From the NCBI RefSeq assembly GCF_910578895.1, contig NZ_CAJTSC010000046.1:1-9718 (forward strand): DNA of 9,718 bases, read 5' to 3'. Shown piece by piece: positions 1-7,405 of the stretch. How positions within the stretch are numbered: position 1 is the stretch's first letter; every line of letters begins with the position of its first letter. Source of the stretch: an uncultured Bacteroides sp. (GTDB taxonomy: Bacteria; Bacteroidota; Bacteroidia; Bacteroidales; Bacteroidaceae). Both the position numbers and the translations under genes were made by a program. The notes under the pieces are model-generated. The model was not told the DNA's origin. It did not search any database and saw only the letters and a program-made list of their open reading frames with translations.

Positions 1-178
1 GCCCGCTATGCTCCTCATAAAAATAGAAAAACATACTCGAAAAGAACTATCAAAAGAAGGCTGAACAAAATTTAAACAGACTCTAAGGATAATCATTTTT
101 TTAAATATTCAAACAGTTTCTACTGTTTTTCACAATTCATCCCACGGTTCTTTCATCACAACCCCACCACAATCAACA
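1..178. other. Non-coding region downstream of the susD-like gene
   Basis: This AT-rich stretch follows the susD-like stop codon, and I see no convincing gene in it. A short inverted repeat (aaacagt at 111-117, actgttt at 122-128, 4-nt loop) is followed by Ts only on the plus strand, so it is at best a weak terminator for transcripts running rightward. On the minus strand an ATG at 18-16 opens a frame that stays open for six codons to the window edge (MRSIAG). This could be the start of the next gene of the locus, but six codons cannot decide that. No TAnnTTTG promoter word was found on the minus strand here. Confidence 0.4.
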
Positions 179-1879
179 TTATTTGTATCCGGGATTTTGT
201 TCCAATACTGCTTCTGTATTTCTCTCTATTTCAGAATAAGGAATAGGCCACAAATTATGATAATCATAAATGGTTTTACCACTTACCGGATTATATTTAC
301 GATTCATCTCGACCAATCTTCCCATACGACATAAAGTAAGCATACGGGTTTCTTCAAAGTATAGTTCCCTTAAACGTTCATCAAGTAAATAATAAATATC
401 CACTTCACTTTCCTCTGCAGGAACAGCATGTGCCCTATTACGAATAGTGTTAATATCTTTTGTTGCATTTGAAATATCATTTTTCATCAGATAAGCTTCT
501 GCACGCAACAAATAAGTTTCCGCCAATCGGAAAAAATATTCATCTTTATATCCCTGATTAGCAGTACTTATCAATATATGTTCTCCAAATTCGGTCATCA
601 TTGGATTGTTGTTCTTATCTCTCTTCCAAAGATCTTCCGGATAATTTCCTACACGGGAATATTTAGTCACAATAGGAAACCAAATACGGATAGGATCCAA
701 ATCTGTGGCATAACCATCTTTTACCAACCATTTTCCAAATGCCTGAGCCTTTGGATTGTCTATTTGTAAATCACGGATAATATTATATCTTGAATTACGA
801 ATATCATTTTCAGATCCTTTTGCCCATATATCGGTAAAAAAATGTTCCGTAGGCTGTATCCATGCGGCTCCATTGCCCCCCTTTCCATCTGTTATATCTA
901 CAAAAGCGGTTACTTTTACCTCTTTTCCATTCTCCATTTGTGTCAACATGACATTCTTATACATAGGAATAATCCATTTGGCCATTTCATATTTTTCAGA
1001 ACCGGAATTTTGATAATCATATTGCATTACCCACAACCCTTCCGTATTACCACTGCTTCTATTCTGATTGTTTAAGCGAAATAAATCCCAATACACATCA
1101 CCATTTTCGTCTTTGCGAGACCCGAAGCGCTCTTTCATCAATTCCAATCCCTGATAATCAATTACATTTGTAGCCATTTTTACAGCTTCATCGTACAATC
1201 CCAAACAAATATATATTTCTGAAAGAAGATGTTGGGCTATTTGCTTGTTAACTTTTCCTTCTCTCACTTTATCAATATCCGGAAGAACCTTATACGCTTC
1301 CTCCAAATCTTGTCGGATTTGCTTGTAAACATCTTCTCTGGCAGCACGCACATAATCCCTGCGAGGAACCATAACCTCATTCAACTCTATAGGTACACCA
1401 CCATATAAATGAGCCAAAATCCGATAAGCAAAAGCCCTAAAGAATTTGGCTTCGCCCGTGATGACCGCTTTATCCGTATCACTAACCTCATTAGGCATAT
1501 TAATACGATTTAAAATAACATTTGCATTTGATACCAATTTAAATGTTTCCTGCCAAAGGAGTTTAATCACTCCGTCTGTTGGAACCATCTTATTGGCATA
1601 ATCATTCAAGTGTCTCGGTTTATAATAGTCTGTGGCATTAAAAGCAAAGTCCGTACCGTAATAAAGAGCCATACGAGTACCTACATCAATATTACAGAAA
1701 ATATGCCTGGTCTGGTTATACAGATAATTCAAAGACGTTTCAAAATGTTTTGTTGTAATCATTGAGTTTTCCGGCGAAAAAAAGTCCAACGGTTTCTCTT
1801 CCAGAAATTTACTTTCATTACAAGAAGCACATATTACAGTACAAGATAAAATAGCAATCGTGTATTTAAGAATTTTCAT
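179..1879 (-). CDS. SusD-like surface glycan-binding lipoprotein (RagB/SusD family)
   Basis: This is a surface lipoprotein that sits as a lid on the SusC-type barrel and captures glycan for import. From the ATG at 1879 it is 566 residues, a usual SusD size. I chose that start because it gives a compact lipoprotein signal (MKILK, hydrophobic core, lipid-modified Cys20) with AAAGG just upstream. An ATG at 1900, 2 bp after susC, would add seven residues before this signal. The lipobox reads CASC, so the -3 residue is an unusual Cys. Family marks are FLEEKP soon after the Cys, the helical motif EAKFFRAFAYRILAHLYGG (about 143-161), the C-terminal segment FRLAETYLLRAEAYL, and the ending WPIPYSEIERN with QNPGYK. 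The gene is almost certainly co-transcribed with susC. The glycan bound cannot be read from the sequence. The family call is secure. Confidence 0.96.
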   Translation of the reverse strand: MKILKYTIAILSCTVICASCNESKFLEEKPLDFFSPENSMITTKHFETSLNYLYNQTRHIFCNIDVGTRMALYYGTDFAFNATDYYKPRHLNDYANKMVPTDGVIKLLWQETFKLVSNANVILNRINMPNEVSDTDKAVITGEAKFFRAFAYRILAHLYGGVPIELNEVMVPRRDYVRAAREDVYKQIRQDLEEAYKVLPDIDKVREGKVNKQIAQHLLSEIYICLGLYDEAVKMATNVIDYQGLELMKERFGSRKDENGDVYWDLFRLNNQNRSSGNTEGLWVMQYDYQNSGSEKYEMAKWIIPMYKNVMLTQMENGKEVKVTAFVDITDGKGGNGAAWIQPTEHFFTDIWAKGSENDIRNSRYNIIRDLQIDNPKAQAFGKWLVKDGYATDLDPIRIWFPIVTKYSRVGNYPEDLWKRDKNNNPMMTEFGEHILISTANQGYKDEYFFRLAETYLLRAEAYLMKNDISNATKDINTIRNRAHAVPAEESEVDIYYLLDERLRELYFEETRMLTLCRMGRLVEMNRKYNPVSGKTIYDYHNLWPIPYSEIERNTEAVLEQNPGYK

Positions 1880-1902
1880 ACCTTTCAAATTTAAGTACAT
1901 TT

Positions 1903-4900
1903 TTAAAATTCAACATTTAACCCAACCGAATAGCTTCGCATCACCGGATAGTCCGCTTTAAGACCACTGCCGGATTCAGGATCCCATCCGTCCCATTTTG
2001 TAAATGTCAACAGGTTTTTGCCTGTCACATAAAGTTTTAATCGATTTATATGAAACTTGCCCAAGAAATTGGCCGGGACATCGTATGAAAGAGTAACATC
2101 TTGCAAACGTACAAAATTGCGTTGCATATAGGGTGAAAAACCGGTTCCCAGCACATTGGGTGAATATCCTAATTGACGATAACGGGCATTGGGATTTTCA
2201 GGTGTCCAATAGTCAAAGTCAAATGAATTGTTCTGATAAACATTATCCGGATTATTCAAATCCTTTCCCGGTTGTCCGTAATAGTACTTCTTCCCCCCTT
2301 GCACAGAGTTTACCATAAATTTCAACTCCCAGTTTTTATAGCGTATGGAGTTTTGTACACTGAAGCGGTAGGCCGGGTCAGTATAACCTAATATTTTACG
2401 GTCATCCGCTTGTGTGTAATCCCCGTCTCCATTAACATCTTCCACTTTATAAGTACCATACGTAAATCCATCAGGAATTCTTCCTGCTAAATAATCCTCA
2501 ATCTGCCACATTCCAATCAGATTATAGTCATAAACAACCCCATACGGATGATTTATAAATATTTTTTCAGACACTAAATCATCTTCTCGTCCGTCACCAT
2601 TTAAATCCTGTCCCAAAATACTGACAACTTTATTCCTGTTTCTGGAAAAATTGAAAGTAATATTCCAAACTAAATCTTTTGTTTGGACAGGCACTCCAGT
2701 CACAGACATTTCAAATCCCTTATTGCTCAGTTTGCCAATATTTGTTGGGATAGATCCCAAAACATTTATCTGCGGGATATTTATATTATAAAGTAAATCA
2801 TGGGTTTTTGCCCTATAATATTCCAAATTACCAAAAATCCTACCGTTCAAAAGGCTGAAATCAACCCCGACATTGAATGTATTCGTAGTTTCCCACTTCA
2901 GATTTGAATTAGGCATGGAAGAGACCCACTGTTTTTGTTCTCCGGTAGCACCATCTCCAAAAAGATAACCATTATCATTATCTATTTTTGCCAACGTCTG
3001 ATAGCGCCCCACTGTTCGATTACCATTTTGTCCATAGGACAGACGTAATTTCAAATTATCTATCCATTTTACATTATCTTTTATAAAATTCTCCTCACTA
3101 ACGCGCCAAGCAATGGCTGCAGACGGAAAAATACCGAATTTATTATCTTTTCCAAACCCGGAAAAGCCATCACGCCTGATTGTTCCTGTGAAAATATACT
3201 TATCATTAAAAGTATAAATAGCACGGAACATAAGATATAAACTGGTTTCTTCCCATGCTTCGGATGAAGCCGTTTGCAAATCAGACTGTCCTAATCCCAG
3301 ATTGTTATACCCTAAAACATCATTCAAGAATTTGGAAGCTCCTGCTGTTGTGGATTCATATTGACGTTTTTCGGCACCATACACAAAAGTCGCATTAACA
3401 GTATGCTTCCCAAATGTATTTTTATAAGAAAGGATATTATCTACAGTCCAATTATATTGACTATCATTCATTTTAGATCCTTCACCTTCAAAATTAGCAC
3501 CCCATTTGTTAAATTTGAATTCTTTGTTCTCAATGAGATTCTGTGATAAATTCACACGGTAATTAAGTCCTTTTAAGAAAGGGAAATCTATATCCACATA
3601 AAAATTGCCGGATAGATTATAACGTTTGTCCACATCGTCTTGCCGGATAGTCAACATTGGATTTAATACACTTTTATAAGGTTGTTTGACATACTCTCCA
3701 TCCGAGTCACTCACGGCAGCAAGCGGTGGCAACTCCATTACACTCTTCAAAGTAGGTGATTGACCGGAATAGTCGCTGACCGTAAAAAAAGACTGCATTC
3801 CTACTTTTAACCAATCTGTCACTTTCAAGTCCATATTCGCACGGACATTGTAACGCTTATAAGTATCGTTTATAATCAGATTCTCCTGATCGGTATATCC
3901 CACAGAAAGAAAATAGCTGCTTAATTCATTTTTACCTCTTACACTCAAATTATGTGTCTGAATATAAGGAGTATCATTTGTCAACATGTCCCACCAATCA
4001 ATATCCGTTCCGTTTAAATAACCATTTAATACATTTCCATCCATCAGATGTTTGGTTACATCCCAGTTCGGGTTGGGTTGAAGCAAGTCATCACCGGTAC
4101 GGCTTTCTTCCAGAAAGCGGTCCGCTATTCTACGAAGAAATCCCTCACGCCCTGTAGGATATAAATCTTTATTAGTAGGTTGTTGGAACGAAAAGGAACC
4201 ACTGTATTCAATGATAGGCTTACTCATAACCTTACCGACCTTGGATGTTATCAAAATAACTCCGTTACTTGCTTCCGAACCATAAATAGCCGCTGCACTG
4301 GCATCTTTCAATACATCAATAGTTTCCACATCATTCATATTAATGTCCACCAAGTCACCGCGATATATAATACCGTCTAAAACTATCAAGGGACTCGTTC
4401 CACCACTTATAGAATTGCGCCCGCGAATAGAGATAGAAGGATTTTCACCGGCCTTTGTTACAGCTCCTACATTCAGTCCCGGAACCAAACCTTGTAAAGC
4501 CGAGCCTAAACTAATATTGGGAGATTCTTGCAATGTACTCAAATCTGCACGTACAACAGCACCGGCTAAATCACTTTTTTTCGCAGTACCATAGCCTACC
4601 ACGACAACCTCATCCAACAATTCATTATCTTCTTTCATAATAATCTTATCGAGCCCCTTGCCATTGGCTTTCAGTTCTACCGTCTGATAACCGATATACG
4701 AGAAAGCGAGCAACGCATTTTCCGGTACGTTTGTCAAATGATAATTTCCATCCAAGTCGGTAATCACCCCATTAGTAGTACCTTTTACCAATACACTGGC
4801 ACCAATGATAGGCTCACCGTTTGGATCAACTACTCTTCCATCAAGATTTTTCAGTTTCACATCATTAGTGACTACTTGTCCGGTTTTCTGCTTGCCAACG

Positions 4901-5229
4901 GATATTGTATGATTATCCCTATTGAAATACAATTTCGTTTGTGAAGTAATGTGCTTCAACACTTCCTCCAAAGAGACATTTGACATATTGACCGTAACGC
5001 GTGGAGCCGAGTCAACAATTTCCTGGTCATAGAAAAATTTCAACCCCGTTTGCTTACTTAACTGATTGAAAACATTCTCTAACGGTTCATTTTGTACATT
5101 TAACGTAATAGTGTTTGAATTTTGCGCTTGGGCATTATAAGAAACAAATGACAAGCATACGAATAGTAAAAAAGCTAAAAACCGAAAGTCATTTCTACTT
5201 TTCCTTTTAGAATTAGGAAGAATATTCAT
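1903..5229 (-). CDS. SusC-like TonB-dependent outer-membrane transporter with STN signalling domain
   Basis: This outer-membrane importer works with the SusD-like lipoprotein and is powered by TonB-ExbBD. It has 1108 residues. In order: signal peptide 1-36 ending AQA, before QNSN; STN domain about 41-112 (ITLNVQNEPLENVFNQLS onward); carboxypeptidase-regulatory-like domain about 126-198 (GEPIIGASVLVKGT, GNYHL); TonB box DEVVVVGYG at 206-214; plug about 215-335 with the SusC signature SNGVILITSK; then the beta-barrel to the terminal Phe. The STN domain is the diagnostic addition: in FecA-like transducers it contacts the periplasmic part of a FecR-type anti-sigma factor, and such a gene lies just upstream. 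The length is normal for STN-bearing SusC proteins and I see no frameshift. The leader lacks a housekeeping-type TAnnTTTG promoter on this strand, which fits ECF-sigma control, and it is opposed by a predicted antisense RNA. Confidence 0.97.
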   Translation of the reverse strand: MNILPNSKRKSRNDFRFLAFLLFVCLSFVSYNAQAQNSNTITLNVQNEPLENVFNQLSKQTGLKFFYDQEIVDSAPRVTVNMSNVSLEEVLKHITSQTKLYFNRDNHTISVGKQKTGQVVTNDVKLKNLDGRVVDPNGEPIIGASVLVKGTTNGVITDLDGNYHLTNVPENALLAFSYIGYQTVELKANGKGLDKIIMKEDNELLDEVVVVGYGTAKKSDLAGAVVRADLSTLQESPNISLGSALQGLVPGLNVGAVTKAGENPSISIRGRNSISGGTSPLIVLDGIIYRGDLVDINMNDVETIDVLKDASAAAIYGSEASNGVILITSKVGKVMSKPIIEYSGSFSFQQPTNKDLYPTGREGFLRRIADRFLEESRTGDDLLQPNPNWDVTKHLMDGNVLNGYLNGTDIDWWDMLTNDTPYIQTHNLSVRGKNELSSYFLSVGYTDQENLIINDTYKRYNVRANMDLKVTDWLKVGMQSFFTVSDYSGQSPTLKSVMELPPLAAVSDSDGEYVKQPYKSVLNPMLTIRQDDVDKRYNLSGNFYVDIDFPFLKGLNYRVNLSQNLIENKEFKFNKWGANFEGEGSKMNDSQYNWTVDNILSYKNTFGKHTVNATFVYGAEKRQYESTTAGASKFLNDVLGYNNLGLGQSDLQTASSEAWEETSLYLMFRAIYTFNDKYIFTGTIRRDGFSGFGKDNKFGIFPSAAIAWRVSEENFIKDNVKWIDNLKLRLSYGQNGNRTVGRYQTLAKIDNDNGYLFGDGATGEQKQWVSSMPNSNLKWETTNTFNVGVDFSLLNGRIFGNLEYYRAKTHDLLYNINIPQINVLGSIPTNIGKLSNKGFEMSVTGVPVQTKDLVWNITFNFSRNRNKVVSILGQDLNGDGREDDLVSEKIFINHPYGVVYDYNLIGMWQIEDYLAGRIPDGFTYGTYKVEDVNGDGDYTQADDRKILGYTDPAYRFSVQNSIRYKNWELKFMVNSVQGGKKYYYGQPGKDLNNPDNVYQNNSFDFDYWTPENPNARYRQLGYSPNVLGTGFSPYMQRNFVRLQDVTLSYDVPANFLGKFHINRLKLYVTGKNLLTFTKWDGWDPESGSGLKADYPVMRSYSVGLNVEF

Positions 5230-5236
5230 AAATTTG
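5205..5236 (+). promoter_or_regulatory. Predicted Bacteroides-type promoter for the antisense RNA
   Basis: On the plus strand TAAATTTG at 5229-5236 is an exact match to the Bacteroides -7 consensus TAnnTTTG. A TTTT at 5205-5208, close to the -33 consensus TTTG, lies 20 nt upstream, within the known 19-21 nt spacing. The -7 element overlaps the susC start codon (CAT at 5227-5229), and the -33 element lies inside the first codons of susC. Transcription would begin near 5240-5243 and run away from susC through its leader region. A -7 word alone can occur by chance in AT-rich DNA. The well-formed terminator downstream is what makes it credible. Confidence 0.55.
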
Positions 5237-5239
5237 TGC

Positions 5240-5284
5240 GTTTTAGTAATTGAATAAATTATTTAAAACAAAGGTTTTAGTAAT
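5240..5284. repeat. 11-bp direct repeat in the susC leader region
   Basis: The word gttttagtaat occurs at 5240-5250 and again at 5274-5284; on the susC strand it reads ATTACTAAAAC. The copies are 34 bp apart, close to three helical turns. They lie 11-55 bp upstream of the susC start codon. The first copy sits at the predicted start of the antisense RNA and the second overlaps the base of its stem-loop. They could be paired protein-binding sites or a feature of the RNA pair. No regulator is identified. Confidence 0.45.
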
Positions 5285-5374
5285 CCGCGATACGCTATTC
5301 ATACGGGGGAAAACGAATGAATAGCTGTTCGGATTAGGATAGGGGCTTCTCTGAGAGACAGCTCCTATTTTTTT
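5241..5374 (+). ncRNA. Candidate cis-antisense small RNA opposite the susC leader (DonS-like)
   Basis: This is a predicted RNA of about 134 nt, fully complementary to positions -12 to -145 of the susC-like 5' leader. Visible parts are the upstream promoter, an AU-rich 5' part of about 40 nt, and a two-tier stem-loop. The stem-loop has outer arms taatccg (5281-5287) and cggatta (5330-5336), inner arms gctattcat (5294-5302) and atgaatagc (5317-5325), then an A-A mismatch, two more pairs and an 8-nt loop ggggaaaa. It ends in an intrinsic terminator with T7. Known background: in Bacteroides fragilis the antisense RNA DonS represses a PUL with the same sigma/anti-sigma/susC order. Inference: this RNA damps susCD expression. 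The start is approximate, and the structure was worked out by eye. Confidence 0.55.
5339..5374 (+). terminator. Intrinsic terminator of the antisense RNA
   Basis: The lower stem pairs 5339-5347 (ataggggct) with 5360-5368 (agctcctat), with one G-T pair. After a bulged C at 5359, the upper stem pairs tctc (5348-5351) with gaga (5355-5358), closing a TGA loop. The run of seven Ts at 5368-5374 follows directly. On the minus strand the hairpin is preceded by As and followed by no T-run, so it points away from susC and would end rightward transcripts only. No annotated plus-strand protein gene needs it, which is the main argument for a small RNA here. Confidence 0.65.
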
Positions 5375-5499
5375 CAATAGATAACTAAGTGGGTGTTTTC
5401 ATACGCAATTTACAGTCAGATTAAAGTTAATATTTACGAGACTACATCATATAATACACATTCGTTTCATTATACCGGGGTGACATTAACATATTTTCA

Positions 5500-6483
5500 T
5501 TATTTATACAGCAGGACTTCATTTCCATTCTTTTTATAATGAATGCCACTTGTATATTCAACAGACTGCAACACAGACTCTAAACTCTTGTTATCATGTT
5601 CCCCTGAAATGAGATTATTAAATTCCTGCCCTTCGGCAAAAGTAATACGGCAATTGTACATACGTTCCAGCTCCTTCGCCACATCATGTATGGGAGTACT
5701 GCTGAAACGCAAACCACCCTTGCGCCAAACCGCCACCGCACGTTCTTCATGCCGCTTGTTGTATTCCCACGAAACGGTATTGATAAGTACTTGTTCCTTA
5801 GCATACAAACGCATCATTGCTTCCGGCATATCCACCTGTACCTTACCGTTTTCCACATCTACGGAAACCACTTCATCCGAAGAATAAGATTTGACATTGA
5901 AGCAAGTACCCAATACACGTACATCGAAGTGGCGGGCACTGACAATGAAGGGATGTTTTTCGTTACGATATACGCGAAAATAACCTTCACCCTCTAACTC
6001 CACCCTACGCTCTCTATCGACAAAACGGTCCGGATAGCGTACACGCGAACAGGAGTTCAAAGTCAAATACGTGCCATCAGGAAGTCGTATCTCCTTGCGC
6101 TCGCCAAAAGAAGTGGAAACTACCAAGCAGGACACTTGTTGCTTGTTGATATCACGTATGTAGCCGATACCGCCAAGAACCAAGCAGATTATCGCAGCCA
6201 CACTTGCCACTGCCGCTACCATCCGACGGAACCACATACTTTTTTTATGCTCAAGATGCCTTAACAGCAACCGGGCTTCTTTCTTATAGCGTTCACGCTC
6301 CAGGTCGGTATGAGCCTGGCGGACAGAAGATTCTTCCCAAACATCGGCAGCCAGTTCCTCCAACTTATTGGTACCATGTTCCGAACGCCGCAGGTCATCC
6401 AGCAGCTTATGCGCATCGTCTGTGGTATACAAATCGTCCAAATAACGGCGGAATAAGGATTTATCGCTTTTACTATTTTCCAT
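5500..6483 (-). CDS. FecR-like anti-sigma factor, inner-membrane protein
   Basis: This protein holds the ECF sigma factor inactive at the inner membrane and receives the signal from the SusC-like transducer in the periplasm. It has 327 residues. The N-terminal cytoplasmic part, about 1-85, is charged and helical and would bind the sigma factor. One membrane segment lies at about 87-109 (MVAAVASVAAIICLVLGGIGYI). The FecR domain, about 122-220, shows FGERKEIRLPDGTYLTLN, VELEGEGYFRV and FDVRVLGTCFNVKSY. The C-terminal part, about 252-326, matches the DUF4974 type (GGLRFSSTPIHDVAKELERMY). The length is normal for the family. It lies 164 bp after the sigma gene and 270 bp before susC. A TAnnTTTG word upstream hints at its own promoter. 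The family call is secure; its pairing with these neighbours is inferred from gene order. Confidence 0.95.
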   Translation of the reverse strand: MENSKSDKSLFRRYLDDLYTTDDAHKLLDDLRRSEHGTNKLEELAADVWEESSVRQAHTDLERERYKKEARLLLRHLEHKKSMWFRRMVAAVASVAAIICLVLGGIGYIRDINKQQVSCLVVSTSFGERKEIRLPDGTYLTLNSCSRVRYPDRFVDRERRVELEGEGYFRVYRNEKHPFIVSARHFDVRVLGTCFNVKSYSSDEVVSVDVENGKVQVDMPEAMMRLYAKEQVLINTVSWEYNKRHEERAVAVWRKGGLRFSSTPIHDVAKELERMYNCRITFAEGQEFNNLISGEHDNKSLESVLQSVEYTSGIHYKKNGNEVLLYK

Positions 6484-6513
6484 AATTCATAATTTTAATA
6501 ATACGAAGATTAT

Positions 6514-6521
6514 CAAAAATA
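6514..6521 (-). promoter_or_regulatory. Possible -7 element upstream of the anti-sigma gene
   Basis: On the minus strand this reads TATTTTTG, which fits TAnnTTTG, and would give a leader of about 25 nt before the anti-sigma start codon. No TTTG lies at the right distance: the nearest is 29 nt upstream rather than 19-21. The site is therefore weak, and read-through from the sigma gene is an equally good explanation for expression. Confidence 0.25.
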
Positions 6522-6647
6522 TACCCTTTACATGAATATGTACACGGAAGCAAAGAAGTACAGGGGTGTGATTAATATTTTTTAAGACACAAACTGTCTG
6601 AAAGGATAGGCTACAAGAAGTTAACTATTCAAAATCAAACGCATCAT

Positions 6648-7250
6648 TTACAAGTTCAGGCAGATAAGCAGCAAAACAAGCTCGGCGCCACCCACCGAAT
6701 GCTTTTCCAAGTAAGTGCGCAACGTCCGCAAGGATATGGAAATAGATTCCTGCACCGTATTGACGGAAATCCCCAACACTTCCGCTATTTCGCGATGCGA
6801 CATTTGCCGCTCGCGGCTCATCCCGAATATTTCACGCTGACGAGGTGTTAACTGCTGTAACGCACATGAAATAAATTGCCACAGGTCATTGGCAAGAATC
6901 GTGTCTTTCGTCTCGTTGGTATAATCCACCGCTCGCGAGAGTATCTGTTCGCAGAGTTTGTCGCGGTTGGACAAGTCGCGCAACTGGTTCAGTATACGAT
7001 TGCGCACGATTGTATACAGATAGGCAGAGAATGAAGCATCCGGATTGATGAAACGACGACTTTGCCAAACTACCGTGAAAGCATCCTGAAATATATCTTC
7101 CGCATACTCACGCGACTTCAGGAAACGCATGGCAAAGTATATCAAACGATTTTTGTAGGCAGCATAAAGTTCGCAAAAGGCATCCTCGTCTCCTTCAATC
7201 AGACGGAGCACAAGGGCATGTTCATCATTAATTTTTTCGGTTGCGTACAT
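6648..7250 (-). CDS. ECF-type RNA polymerase sigma factor
   Basis: This is an extracytoplasmic-function sigma factor that would direct RNA polymerase to the susCD promoter once released by the FecR-like protein. It has 200 residues. Region 2 spans about 14-92 (EDAFCELYAAYKNRLIYFA, YAEDIFQDAF, and FSAYLYTIVRNRILNQL for the -10 contact). Region 4 spans about 126-180 (LTPRQREIFGMSRE, then a helix-turn-helix around 152-171, SHREIAEVLGISVNTVQESI). The last 12 residues (AELVLLLICLNL) form a hydrophobic tail. AAAAGG at 7255-7260, 4 nt before the ATG, supports this start, which is uncommon clarity for this group. The gene has its own probable promoter and is separated from the transporter gene upstream by 209 bp. 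Only the exact regulon is uncertain. Confidence 0.96.
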   Translation of the reverse strand: MYATEKINDEHALVLRLIEGDEDAFCELYAAYKNRLIYFAMRFLKSREYAEDIFQDAFTVVWQSRRFINPDASFSAYLYTIVRNRILNQLRDLSNRDKLCEQILSRAVDYTNETKDTILANDLWQFISCALQQLTPRQREIFGMSRERQMSHREIAEVLGISVNTVQESISISLRTLRTYLEKHSVGGAELVLLLICLNL

Positions 7251-7294
7251 ATTGCCTTTTTAGATTTCACTTACTCAATAACACTATTGGGTTA

Positions 7295-7325
7295 CAAATT
7301 TATGTAAAGTTCGAGAAATAAAAAA
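7295..7325 (-). promoter_or_regulatory. Predicted promoter of the sigma factor gene
   Basis: On the minus strand TAAATTTG (7295-7302) is an exact -7 match, and a T-rich -33 region (TTTT at 7322-7325, consensus TTTG) lies 19 nt upstream. The expected start of transcription is near 7290, giving a leader of about 40 nt. The arrangement, TTTT then TAAATTTG, is the same as that proposed for the antisense RNA. It suggests that the sigma factor is made by the housekeeping polymerase rather than by autoregulation. Confidence 0.5.
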
Positions 7326-7405
7326 GGAAAAACGGTGGTATATACAGATATGCTTACCCACCCTACGTCTACCAAGCCTATGTAAAAACGTATTCTTATG
7401 ACTAT

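Noticed and set aside
1..18. Possible first six codons of a further minus-strand gene (MRSIAG)
   Set aside because: The position fits the next gene of a PUL, but six codons and no clear ribosome binding site are too little to call.
111..130. Short AT-rich hairpin after the susD-like gene as operon terminator
   Set aside because: On the minus strand it has no T-run, and only two of the seven pairs are G-C. It does not convincingly end the susCD transcript.
5543..5887. 114-codon open frame on the plus strand
   Set aside because: It is antisense to the FecR-like gene and has no recognisable protein features or leader.
6585..6599. agaca/tgtct hairpin between sigma and anti-sigma genes as a terminator
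   Set aside because: The stem is only 5 bp, and on the coding strand it is followed by As, not Ts.
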